From: UBA6016 sp041915365
GTDB taxonomy: Bacteria > Campylobacterota > Campylobacteria > Campylobacterales > UBA6016
Length of the DNA: 64,000 nucleotides
Assembly: GCA_041915365.1 (NCBI GenBank)
Contig: JAYSBP010000002.1
Coordinates: 117,969-181,968 of the forward strand
Reading direction: 5' to 3'
The translations under genes and the position numbers were made by a program. This document shows, one piece after another, positions 1-7,788 of the stretch; positions within the stretch are counted from its first letter, which is position 1, and each line of letters opens with the position of its first letter. Below the pieces are notes generated by a model. That model was not told where the DNA came from. It searched no databases and saw only the letters and a list, made by a program, of their open reading frames with translations.

Positions 1-48
1 CTCATATATGCATTTTTGTTTCCGCAGAAGTGGCGAGGAGTTAAAGGG

Positions 49-54
49 TATAAT
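49..54 (+). promoter_or_regulatory. -10 box for the first DEAD-box helicase gene
   Basis: A perfect TATAAT lies about 27 nt before the preferred helicase start at 82, preceded by G-rich sequence. No -35 match is obvious, which is common in Campylobacterota promoters. It also argues for the downstream start codon, because the upstream in-frame ATG at 16 would lie before the transcript start. Confidence 0.5.
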
Positions 55-81
55 TGCGAACTTAGAAAAACAGAGAGATTA

Positions 82-1323
82 ATGACAACCTTAGGATTAT
101 CTAGATATCTATTAGAAGCTTGTGCAAAAAATGGGTTTGAGCAGCCAACCCCGATACAAGAGCGGGTAATTCCACTTGCACTGGAGAGGCACGACATACT
201 AGCTAAAGCGCAAACAGGGAGCGGCAAGACCGCAAGCTTCGTACTGCCTATCCTTGAGATGTGGGCAAAGGGTGCGGGAGAGGGCAAGCCAAAGATAAAA
301 GCCCTAGTACTTACCCCAACAAGAGAGCTAACGGCGCAAGTCGCTCTTGCTTTTGAGTCACTCGGGCAGTCGCTGCCAAAACGCCCAAAAGTCGTCTCAA
401 TAATCGGTGGCGAACGGATAAGTGAACAGCTGTTTGCCGTACAAAAAGGGTGCGATATCGTAGTGGCGACATCTGGGCGGCTGCTTGATATACTGGACAA
501 AAAGCAGATGAATCTCTCGCATTTGGAGTTTTTTGTCCTTGATGAAGCAGACAAGATGCTTGACCTCGGGTTTGCGGCAGAGCTAGACCTCATCCTCGGC
601 TCCATCCCAACAAAACGCCAAAATATGCTCTTTTCCGCCACCTACCCGGCAAAGGTGCTGGATATCGCTTCCAAAATCACGCAAGAGCCCATAAACGTAG
701 AGATAGAGGACGAAGAACCTACGGTGGAGAACATCACACAGAGGGCGATAGAGGTAAACCGTGAAAACCGCAGTCCGCTTCTAAGGCATCTACTCACTAC
801 CGAGAAGTGGTGCTCGGTGCTTGTATTTATGGCTAGCAAACGGGCAACGGAAAACATCTCTGCGAAGTTTCGCAAATATGGATTTAAAGCATATTCGTTC
901 CACGGTGACTTAGAACAAGACGAGCGCAGACATACGCTGGAGGAGTTCAAAAAACGAAAAGTCGATATGCTCTTTGCCACCGACATCGCAGCAAGGGGGC
1001 TTGATGTCGAAGGACTCGAATGCGTAGTAAATTTCGACCTACCGCGCTCCCCAGCTGACTACATCCACCGTATAGGCAGAACCGGACGAGCAGGAAAAAG
1101 CGGCGTGGCCGTGTCATTTATCTCGCACGAAGACAAGGAGCATTTCGCCCTCATCGAAAAAAGATGTAAGATAAAGCCAAAGCGGGAGAGCGTCAGAGGG
1201 TTTGAGCTAATTGGCGAAGCGACACCGAAACCAAAAGGGGCAGAGCCAATCAAAGGCAAGCGAAAAAGCAAAAAAGACAAGGCGAGAGAAGCCGCAGCAG
1301 CACAAAACAAGGAACAACAATGA
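82..1323 (+). CDS. DEAD-box ATP-dependent RNA helicase (RhlE-like), copy 1
   Basis: A 413-residue cytoplasmic RNA helicase that unwinds short RNA duplexes using ATP; this family acts in ribosome assembly and RNA turnover. Visible motifs in order are the Q-motif (QPTPIQ), Walker A AQTGSGKT, PTRELT, the DEAD box in VLDEADKML, FSAT, and the C-terminal HRIGRTGRAG. The tail is Lys/Arg-rich, as in RhlE/RhlB-type proteins. I chose the ATG at 82 because homology starts there and a purine-rich AGAGAG site precedes it; an in-frame ATG at 16 would add 22 residues unlike the family. Its stop overlaps the next gene by 4 nt. A paralogue lies at 6443-7756. Confidence 0.9.
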   Translation: MTTLGLSRYLLEACAKNGFEQPTPIQERVIPLALERHDILAKAQTGSGKTASFVLPILEMWAKGAGEGKPKIKALVLTPTRELTAQVALAFESLGQSLPKRPKVVSIIGGERISEQLFAVQKGCDIVVATSGRLLDILDKKQMNLSHLEFFVLDEADKMLDLGFAAELDLILGSIPTKRQNMLFSATYPAKVLDIASKITQEPINVEIEDEEPTVENITQRAIEVNRENRSPLLRHLLTTEKWCSVLVFMASKRATENISAKFRKYGFKAYSFHGDLEQDERRHTLEEFKKRKVDMLFATDIAARGLDVEGLECVVNFDLPRSPADYIHRIGRTGRAGKSGVAVSFISHEDKEHFALIEKRCKIKPKRESVRGFELIGEATPKPKGAEPIKGKRKSKKDKAREAAAAQNKEQQ

Positions 1324-1823
1324 ATTTTAATAATATGGACACCGAGGCAAAGACGGCGATACACAACAGACTCACGGCATGCGCCGCATCGTTTGGCGGG
1401 GCGAACTACTTTTTGCAACTGTTAGAAGCCATCAGAGAGGCAAAATCAAGCCCACTACTAGCCAAAAACTGCACCTTTCACTTTGACCTGGGGACAGTCA
1501 AGTGGAGTAAAGTAATCTTCGAAGACAAGCTAAACCTGCTAGTCAAAGCGAGGCTGTTTGAGGGCAAAAACAACAACCTCCTCCCAAAAGAGTCAGACCA
1601 AGCATATAAGAGGGTACTAAATCTAGTCCGAGCGCTAAAACCGATAGAATTCAAAGTAAAACCAAAGAACATGAAGCACGGCGAGGGGTTTACCGTGCAG
1701 CCTTTTGAGGTGATAGACGAGGGGACGACGAGGCTTGATACCGTATTTGATGTGCTGTTTTTTGCGGGGATTGATACGGCAAAAAAGATACTAAAATACA
1801 ATCCACCGAGAGAGGAGGCGTAA
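1320..1823 (+). CDS. Hypothetical protein coupled to the helicase
   Basis: A 167-residue protein of unknown function. Its ATG overlaps the helicase stop (ATGA), so the two are translationally coupled and probably act together or are at least co-expressed. No signal peptide, membrane segment or recognised motif is visible. It is rich in Lys and hydrophobic residues, with segments such as KFRKY-free basic stretches around residues 105-120 (FKVKPKNMKHGEGF). The coding assignment rests on length, strong coupling and a natural stop before the next ribosome-binding site. It may be a helicase cofactor, but this is only inference from position. Confidence 0.65.
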   Translation: MNFNNMDTEAKTAIHNRLTACAASFGGANYFLQLLEAIREAKSSPLLAKNCTFHFDLGTVKWSKVIFEDKLNLLVKARLFEGKNNNLLPKESDQAYKRVLNLVRALKPIEFKVKPKNMKHGEGFTVQPFEVIDEGTTRLDTVFDVLFFAGIDTAKKILKYNPPREEA

Positions 1824-1850
1824 ATCCTAATATCAAAAAAAGGAGTTTGA

Positions 1851-2735
1851 ATGGGCGGCAACCGCATATCAAAAATACCAAATGAAAAGGTAATGGAGCG
1901 GCTAGAAAACATCCTAAAGAGACTCGAAATTGGCGAAAAACTAAGCGTCAAGGCTTTAGCGTCAGAGTTTGGATGTAGCACAAAAACAATCCAAAGAGAT
2001 ATTAACGAGCGCCTACCGATGCTACGCAAGTATTTGAGCATTGAATTTGAGCCGACAAGAGTCGGAAAGCTAATCACGCTTGAAAAACAGATAGCCTTTT
2101 CTAATTTTAACGACGACATAAGGGCGTTGAAAAACAATAACTCTCATTTGTTTGCAAATATATCAATAGAGAATATGGATCGGCAATCGAAAAATATACA
2201 AACAATCGAATCGGCAATATCATCCAAGCACTATGTTGGATTTGATTATCAAGCAAACAACAAAAGTATAAAAATACTACTAATACCGCTGAAAATAATA
2301 TGTTTTGATGGACTTTGGTATCTTATTGGGCAAAACAGCAAATATAATGAAATCAGAAAATACTACATAAAAAATATTTCAAATCTAAGAGTATTGGATA
2401 GGGCGACAGACATCCAAAAAAGTATCGATAAAAAAATCAAAAGAGCTATGAATGTTTGGTTTGACGCAAATGCAAACGAATATGAAGTCAGGCTGTACGC
2501 CCAAAAAGAGATAGCCAAGTACTTCATGCGGATGCCAATCTCTGCGACACAAACCATAATATCAAAAGACAATGACGGTGGAGTGGAGCTATCGATAATG
2601 ATAACAAACGACAACGAAATAATACCAACCGTCTTAAAATGGATACCAAATTTATTTGTTCTATCGCCAAAAGCCCTAAAAGAAAAGATAGACAAAGCGG
2701 TAATCTCTTTTTTGGAACAATCTTCACAGATATAA
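1851..2735 (+). CDS. WYL-domain transcriptional regulator (HTH + WYL)
   Basis: A 294-residue DNA-binding regulator. The N-terminus (about residues 14-60) is a DeoR/HTH_11-type winged helix; the segment CSTKTIQRDINERL is the typical recognition-helix region. A WYL domain follows at about residues 120-190, with the naming triad at W156-Y157-L158 in GLWYLIG. WYL proteins bind a ligand, often a nucleic-acid or nucleotide signal, and frequently repress phage-defence operons (BrxR and CapW are characterised cases). The start has a strong AAAGGAG site 5 nt upstream. It lies directly upstream of the four-gene operon at 2795-6397 and is the obvious candidate regulator of it. Its DNA is visibly AT-richer than the helicase genes. 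Confidence 0.88.
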   Translation: MGGNRISKIPNEKVMERLENILKRLEIGEKLSVKALASEFGCSTKTIQRDINERLPMLRKYLSIEFEPTRVGKLITLEKQIAFSNFNDDIRALKNNNSHLFANISIENMDRQSKNIQTIESAISSKHYVGFDYQANNKSIKILLIPLKIICFDGLWYLIGQNSKYNEIRKYYIKNISNLRVLDRATDIQKSIDKKIKRAMNVWFDANANEYEVRLYAQKEIAKYFMRMPISATQTIISKDNDGGVELSIMITNDNEIIPTVLKWIPNLFVLSPKALKEKIDKAVISFLEQSSQI

Positions 2736-2738
2736 AAA

Positions 2739-2761
2739 CAGACATAATATCGTCTGGTTTT
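2739..2761 (+). promoter_or_regulatory. Inverted repeat between the WYL gene and the operon
   Basis: The palindrome CAGAC-N8-GTCTG lies at 2739-2756 in the 59-nt gap after the WYL gene. The spacer contains TAATAT, a plausible -10, and the right arm is followed by GTTTT. It could be an operator for the WYL regulator placed over an internal promoter, or a weak terminator/attenuator; the AAAAC before the left arm can pair with GTTTT after the right arm. The ribosome-binding site AAGGTGG of the next gene follows about 20 nt later. Confidence 0.45.
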
Positions 2762-2794
2762 ATTCATAAAATACCAAAAAAATAAGGTGGTTTT

Positions 2795-3745
2795 ATGAAA
2801 ATTACTAACGACATAATAGAAAAAACGCTTGACGATATAAGTTGTAGATACGGCGTCAATATTGACCTAGACTCAACGGTGCTGGGAGACGAAGAGACAA
2901 AAAGTATATTAGCCAGAGGCTTGTTTTTTTGCACAACTGATTTTGATATTAGCTATTTGCCAAGCCAAATACTAACGGACAAGGAGCTATACGGTAAATA
3001 CCTATCCACTCTTACGTACAAGTGTGCATACTTGAAAGCTCATTACTCGGCAGACTTTATGGCAAATGCCATCTCAAACTCCGAAATTTTTGAAGACACT
3101 TTGGAGTGTTTTTTTGACGAATGCAAGCAGCTCGGCATCAAAATACTAAAGCCTTCCATTTTACACTCAAAAATGAATTTTGAATACATCGATGAAAACA
3201 CCATTGGTTATGGATTTATGGGTTTGCAAATACCTCATTATAAACTAGAAGAGATGCTGCTTGAGAGGGATAGCGCCAGCTTTGAAACATTTGAAAGTTT
3301 TGTACGAATCATGGAGGCTCTCTCATTTGACAAAGAAGAGTTGGAGATTCTTGTAAAAAGTGGCTCCCTCGATGGTTTTGGACATTCAAGAAGGGCAATG
3401 CTGCGCTATCTTTTGGAGATAGAGCCGACAAGCTTGTCTTTGGACAAATATGATACTCTGCCAGAGTATGCCGCAAACAGTTTGTCTCAAATGGAAATGG
3501 TTGTTACAAAGCTCTCTTTTGATAGCGTCGAAAATACCGACAATGAAACTATTCTCCAAAATATGGCGCTTGAGAACGGTATAGAACTGTCAAGAAACAC
3601 ACTATCGGCATTTAAAAAATATGGATCTCAAAACCAATACGAACTTGAACAAGACATGCTAAGACTGGACACATTTGCCAAACTTAAAGGCGGCAAGATA
3701 AATTCAGTCATGATAGCAACATACTACGGCAAGGACAAAAAATGA
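2795..3745 (+). CDS. Stand-alone DNA polymerase III alpha (DnaE)-like fragment, HhH region
   Basis: A 316-residue protein. About residues 70-210 resemble the region of bacterial DnaE running from the end of the fingers into the helix-hairpin-helix domain: YKCAYLKAHYSADFMANAIS matches the DnaE pattern Y-x2-AYLKAHYP-x-EFM, followed by ECKQLGIKILKP, then a YGF-like segment and ELEILVKSGSLDGFG. The PHP domain, the catalytic palm with its aspartates, and the C-terminal OB/tau-binding parts are absent, so it cannot be a polymerase on its own. The roughly 70 N-terminal and 100 C-terminal residues are not recognised. It has a good AAGGTGG site and overlaps the next gene by 4 nt. It may bind DNA or mimic part of the replisome, which is inference. 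Confidence 0.72.
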   Translation: MKITNDIIEKTLDDISCRYGVNIDLDSTVLGDEETKSILARGLFFCTTDFDISYLPSQILTDKELYGKYLSTLTYKCAYLKAHYSADFMANAISNSEIFEDTLECFFDECKQLGIKILKPSILHSKMNFEYIDENTIGYGFMGLQIPHYKLEEMLLERDSASFETFESFVRIMEALSFDKEELEILVKSGSLDGFGHSRRAMLRYLLEIEPTSLSLDKYDTLPEYAANSLSQMEMVVTKLSFDSVENTDNETILQNMALENGIELSRNTLSAFKKYGSQNQYELEQDMLRLDTFAKLKGGKINSVMIATYYGKDKK

Positions 3746-4989
3746 AAATTGCAGTTCATAAAGGGACAAATGAAATAGGCGGGAGCTGCATAGAGATTTC
3801 TACGCAAAACACAACTATCCTCTTTGACTACGGCACTCCACTAGATAACACCTCCGCCAATATATCGCTAGATGGATTGGAAGTAGACGCTATAGTTATA
3901 TCACACCCCCACCAAGACCACTTCGGAAAAATCGAAACAATAGACGCACACATACCTGTGTACTGCGGAGCATTATCAAAAAACTTAATGAACGGAACAA
4001 AGATATTTACTGGTGGCACACCGCTGAATAATAACTTTCAGATTTTCAAGGCCTGGGAGCCATTTTTTATAGGAGATATAAAAATCACACCGTTTTTGGT
4101 CGACCATAGTGCGATTGATGCGTATATGTTTTTGATAGAGCATGGTGATAAAAAGGTTATTTACAGTGGCGACTTCAGAGCAAACGGCAGAAAATCAAAG
4201 CTATTTGAAAAAATAACAAGCGATAAGAACTTAATTAATGTGGATGTTCTTCTTATGGAGGGGACGATGCTTCATCGCAATAATCAAGATTTTCCAGATG
4301 AACAAAGTGTAGAAGCAAAGATTTTTGAAACAATAAAAAGTTCGCAAAATATCAGTTTTATGATTGGCTCGTCGCAAAATATAGATAGTATAGTCTCCGC
4401 ATACAGGGCGTGCATAAAAGCCAAAAAAATATTTGTCATTGATATGTATACGGCTTGGGTACTTGACGAAGTATCTAGTGTTTCATCGGCAACGCCTACT
4501 ATTTCTTGGAAGAATGTCAAAGTTCTAAAAACTTTTGGCGGCAACTACTATAAAAAAATCAAAAGCAATCAAGAATTTTTTGGCGACTTTAAAAATAGAG
4601 TTTTTCAAAATGTGATAACAATTAAAGAAATAGAGGAAACCCCATCTCTATTTTACATAAAAACATCGCCGTGGCACATTGAAAAAATCATAAAGCACCT
4701 CGACGCATCAAATGCCAACATAATATATTCACAATGGCTCGGATACCTAGAGCCTGAATTTGGCGATGGCGCAACTATCGACATGCTAAATTCCTTAAAG
4801 CAAAAATACAATTGGATTTATGCGCACACTAGTGGACATGCGGACTTGGAGAGCTTGCAATATTTTTCGAAATCGCTAAAACCAAAAACACTCATACCCA
4901 TACACACGCAATACAAGCAAGAGTTTGAGAAACATTTTGATAATGTCCTTGTATTGGAAGACGGCGAATATTTTAATATCAGTAAATAG
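3742..4989 (+). CDS. Beta-CASP-type metallo-beta-lactamase fold hydrolase (RNase J-like)
   Basis: A 415-residue protein. The N-terminus GTNEIGGSCIEI resembles RNase J and related nucleases. The metal motif HxHxDH is intact (H55, H57, D59, H60 in SHPHQDHFG), followed by an LVDHS segment, the aspartate of YSGDFRANG, and a C-terminal HTSGHA (about residues 362-367) plus a PIHTQ segment, both typical of beta-CASP enzymes. Members hydrolyse RNA or DNA phosphodiesters with two zinc ions. The gene overlaps the DnaE-like gene by 4 nt and is followed 11 nt later by the nuclease-like gene. It is too divergent to be housekeeping RNase J and lacks that protein's C-terminal domain. Confidence 0.85.
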   Translation: MKIAVHKGTNEIGGSCIEISTQNTTILFDYGTPLDNTSANISLDGLEVDAIVISHPHQDHFGKIETIDAHIPVYCGALSKNLMNGTKIFTGGTPLNNNFQIFKAWEPFFIGDIKITPFLVDHSAIDAYMFLIEHGDKKVIYSGDFRANGRKSKLFEKITSDKNLINVDVLLMEGTMLHRNNQDFPDEQSVEAKIFETIKSSQNISFMIGSSQNIDSIVSAYRACIKAKKIFVIDMYTAWVLDEVSSVSSATPTISWKNVKVLKTFGGNYYKKIKSNQEFFGDFKNRVFQNVITIKEIEETPSLFYIKTSPWHIEKIIKHLDASNANIIYSQWLGYLEPEFGDGATIDMLNSLKQKYNWIYAHTSGHADLESLQYFSKSLKPKTLIPIHTQYKQEFEKHFDNVLVLEDGEYFNISK

Positions 4990-5000
4990 GAGAACCTAGT

Positions 5001-5621
5001 ATGACTTTTTTGGAAAAGCTAATGGAGGTCATTGTGGATGAAGGAATTAACACTCCAAAGGCGCAAGTAGAGAGATATTTGAGCCCTATTTTGGCGATTT
5101 TTTTGCCAGATATTTTTAGTCAAAAATTTGGGAAAAAATATACAATGATAGCCCCTGAATTCCCGATAAGGAAAGGGAGAATTGAAAATGACGGAACAAA
5201 TCAATCTACAAACATAGACTACCTGATGTTCAACGAAACAGACAAGAAATTTGCATTTATAGAGCTCAAAACAGACTCTAGATCTTTTAAAAAGTCGCAA
5301 CTAGATATATACAACAAGCTGCAAGACATATCCGATAAAAAAGAGTATATTTTTGGGCAAATGCTATTTGACGACCTCAAGGAGATACATAAAGCCAGCG
5401 CCCAAAAGGGAAAATACGAAAACTTTATCAAGACAGTGTGGGACGAAGATAAGTACAACACAATCAACGATATGGAGATAATCTATCTACTTCCTGCAAA
5501 AATTAAACTCCAAAATCTAAATGCGTTATCTTTCAATGATTTGCCATCGGTAATAACATCCGAATACGCAAAAGAGTGGAATATCATTCGAGAAAAACTA
5601 CTAATGCTAGATAACAACTAA
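5001..5621 (+). CDS. PD-(D/E)XK nuclease-like protein
   Basis: A 206-residue protein with a restriction-endonuclease-like core: D73 in NIDYLMF, then E88-x-K90 in FAFIELKTD, at the spacing expected for the D...ExK metal site. No other domain is recognised. It may cleave DNA or RNA. The start is supported by AGGAG about 9 nt upstream, 11 nt after the beta-CASP gene, so it belongs to the same operon. The N-terminal helix (residues 1-30) and the Lys-rich C-terminal half have no recognised match. It could instead be a non-catalytic member of the fold, but the three key residues are all present. Confidence 0.7.
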   Translation: MTFLEKLMEVIVDEGINTPKAQVERYLSPILAIFLPDIFSQKFGKKYTMIAPEFPIRKGRIENDGTNQSTNIDYLMFNETDKKFAFIELKTDSRSFKKSQLDIYNKLQDISDKKEYIFGQMLFDDLKEIHKASAQKGKYENFIKTVWDEDKYNTINDMEIIYLLPAKIKLQNLNALSFNDLPSVITSEYAKEWNIIREKLLMLDNN

Positions 5622-5626
5622 CAGCT

Positions 5627-6397
5627 TTGATTATTGAGGTAGCGTATATCACGCACGCAGGAGTAGTCAAAAAAATAAATCAAGACGCTATATTATTAAA
5701 TAGTACAGTAGCAACAAACAATAGCAAGGTATACGGTCTGGAAATAGCAGATGAAAAAGCAATTTTGGCTATATCTGATGGCGTTAGCTCGTCACCAAGG
5801 CCAGACGTTGCCAGCCGATTAACCTTGGAATATTTGTCTGCGGCATTTTTTGAGTCAAATGTGTTTTCGCCAATCAAGACGATAAGAGATATTCAAGATA
5901 AGTTGTCAATATACGCCAAACAGGACAAAAGCTTCAAAAACTCTTCTTGTACGCTTGCCGGGATTGTATTTGAAGGGCGAAAAATTAAAATATTCAATGT
6001 GGGCGATACCAGAGTATATAAAATACAAAACAACAAACTTGAACAGCTTAGTCATGACCACACTGTATTAAACACATACATCCAAGAAGGCATCATCAAG
6101 CAAAAAGATAAAAATGCCTATGCCAGCAACTACAAAATGTTAGATAGCTGCATTATCGCCAATTTTGATGCGGATGATTTTGAGATATATACCAGTGAAT
6201 GGCTAGAGGCCAAAAACGGCGATGCTTATATGATATGTAGCGACGGCTTATCGGACTTGCTAGGCGATGACCAAATGTCGAATATTATAAATTTATCCAA
6301 TATAGAAGTAACTATAAACAACTTATTTGAAAGCGCAATGCAAATTGGAGGATACGACAATATCTCTATTGTTATTTGCAAAGTAAAACAAAGCTAG
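5627..6397 (+). CDS. PP2C-family protein Ser/Thr phosphatase
   Basis: A 256-residue single-domain phosphatase. PP2C motifs are present in order: NQD (D20), ISDG (D51-G52), NVGDTRVY, CSDGLSDLLGDD (D206) and GGYDN (D244), so the metal-binding aspartates are intact. It should dephosphorylate Ser/Thr residues on a partner protein, yet no cognate kinase is encoded nearby. The start is a TTG 5 nt after the previous stop; I see no strong ribosome-binding site, so it probably relies on translational coupling. It is the last gene of the cassette. PP2C domains also occur in stress and defence signalling modules with kinases or VWA proteins, none of which is present here. Confidence 0.88.
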   Translation: MIIEVAYITHAGVVKKINQDAILLNSTVATNNSKVYGLEIADEKAILAISDGVSSSPRPDVASRLTLEYLSAAFFESNVFSPIKTIRDIQDKLSIYAKQDKSFKNSSCTLAGIVFEGRKIKIFNVGDTRVYKIQNNKLEQLSHDHTVLNTYIQEGIIKQKDKNAYASNYKMLDSCIIANFDADDFEIYTSEWLEAKNGDAYMICSDGLSDLLGDDQMSNIINLSNIEVTINNLFESAMQIGGYDNISIVICKVKQS

Positions 6398-6409
6398 AAG
6401 GCAATACGC

Positions 6410-6415
6410 TAAAAT
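6410..6415 (+). promoter_or_regulatory. -10 box for the second DEAD-box helicase gene
   Basis: TAAAAT about 28 nt before the helicase ATG, in the short gap after the PP2C gene. The same GCTAAAAT context occurs before the Fic and antitoxin genes, which supports a recurring sigma-70 type -10. No convincing -35 is seen. Confidence 0.4.
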
Positions 6416-6442
6416 ACCGCTAATCAAACATCAGGAAAACTC

Positions 6443-7756
6443 ATGTCATTTTCAAAACTAGGCTTATCGCAGCAGCTACAACAGAGCGTAAAAGAACTGG
6501 GCTACGAAGCCCCGACACCGATACAATCTGGGGTCATTCCGCTAGCTCTAAAGGGGCGGGATATTTTGGCGGCGGCACAGACTGGTACGGGCAAGACGGC
6601 GGCTTTTGCCCTGCCGATACTTCAGCTTTTGAGCGAAAAAATAGATGGCGAAGAGACATGCACACCAAAAGCTCTTATTCTGGTGCCTAGCCGTGAGCTA
6701 GCTATGCAGGTAGCTACAAATATAGAGGCTTATGGGACGAATACAAATGTCAAAATAGCGGCGATATACGGCGGGGCAAACATAGCTCCGCAGTCCAAAA
6801 AGCTCCTCGCAGGCGTAGACCTCATCATAGCCACCCCCGGGCGACTCCTCGACCATCTGAAACTCAAAAATGTCGGATTATCAAAGATAGAGTATCTAGT
6901 GCTAGACGAGGCAGACACGATGCTAGATATGGGGTTTGTCCGTGATATAGAGGCTCTGCTCCAAAGAATCCCCGCAAAAAGGCAGACGATGCTATTTTCG
7001 GCGACGCTATCTGGCGGGGTCAAGAGGCTATCCGAGACAATCCTCAAAAAACCGCAGCTCGTACAAGTGGACGCTTATGCCAGCGTAGCGGACGAGATCA
7101 AGCAAATCGCCTACACCGTAGACAAAGAGCAGAAAACGGAAATGCTCTCTTACCTCATCGGCTCTAAAAATTGGAAGCAAGTGCTTATCTTTTGCCGCAC
7201 CAAAGCGGGGGCGGAAGGGCTTGCAAAAGACTTTGAAGATAGAGGACTGGGGAGCGAATCCATCCATAGCGACAAGACGCACGGAGCCAGAGGCAGGGCG
7301 CTTGAAAGGTTCAAGGAGGGCAAAGTCAGAGTCCTAGTAGCCACAGACCTAGCCGCCAGAGGCATCGACATCGACAATCTGCCTCATGTCGTAAACTACG
7401 ATGTGCCGCACATCCCAACAGACTACATCCACCGCATAGGCAGGACGGGGCGAGCGGGCAACGAGGGAGAGGCGGTAACGCTGCTATCCTCGGAAGAAGC
7501 GCACAGCTTCAAAAAAATAGAGGAGCTACTGGGCAAGCCAATCGAAAAAATGGTGCTTGCAGGGTATGAGCCGACCAAACTACCTGAGCCGAAAAAGAAA
7601 ACTCAGGGAGCCGGCAAAACAGCGGGAGCCAAAAAAGGGGAGCACCGCAAGAAAACCCCGGGGGCATTCGGAAGCAAACCCAAAAAAGAGCCGCTAAGAG
7701 GCAGAGCATACATAGAGGCAAAAGCTGCGGGTAAAGGGCGCAAAGGCTCAAAATAA
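6443..7756 (+). CDS. DEAD-box ATP-dependent RNA helicase (RhlE-like), copy 2
   Basis: A 437-residue helicase of the RhlE group. Motifs are APTPIQ, AAQTGTGKT, PSRELAMQV, VLDEADTMLDMG, FSATLS, the DLAARGIDI segment and HRIGRTGRAG. It ends in a long Lys/Gly/Ala-rich basic tail (about residues 380-437) likely to bind RNA. The start has AGGAAAACTC just upstream. It is a paralogue of the helicase at 82-1323, and the two flank the WYL/DnaE-like cassette. It is closer to canonical RhlE and probably the housekeeping copy, acting in ribosome assembly and cold adaptation. Confidence 0.92.
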   Translation: MSFSKLGLSQQLQQSVKELGYEAPTPIQSGVIPLALKGRDILAAAQTGTGKTAAFALPILQLLSEKIDGEETCTPKALILVPSRELAMQVATNIEAYGTNTNVKIAAIYGGANIAPQSKKLLAGVDLIIATPGRLLDHLKLKNVGLSKIEYLVLDEADTMLDMGFVRDIEALLQRIPAKRQTMLFSATLSGGVKRLSETILKKPQLVQVDAYASVADEIKQIAYTVDKEQKTEMLSYLIGSKNWKQVLIFCRTKAGAEGLAKDFEDRGLGSESIHSDKTHGARGRALERFKEGKVRVLVATDLAARGIDIDNLPHVVNYDVPHIPTDYIHRIGRTGRAGNEGEAVTLLSSEEAHSFKKIEELLGKPIEKMVLAGYEPTKLPEPKKKTQGAGKTAGAKKGEHRKKTPGAFGSKPKKEPLRGRAYIEAKAAGKGRKGSK

Positions 7757-7760
7757 ATGC

Positions 7761-7766
7761 TAAAAT
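7761..7766 (+). promoter_or_regulatory. Extended -10 for the fic gene
   Basis: TGC-TAAAAT forms an extended -10 five nt after the helicase stop and 23 nt before the fic ATG. An AGAGGGAT ribosome-binding site lies between. It indicates that fic has its own promoter. Confidence 0.45.
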
Positions 7767-7788
7767 AGGCAAACAAAAAAGAGGGATA

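Noticed and set aside
1478..2137. Long open frames opposite to or inside real genes throughout the window
   Set aside because: They are antisense or out-of-frame shadows with Ser/Leu/Phe-rich composition, no family match and no ribosome-binding site.
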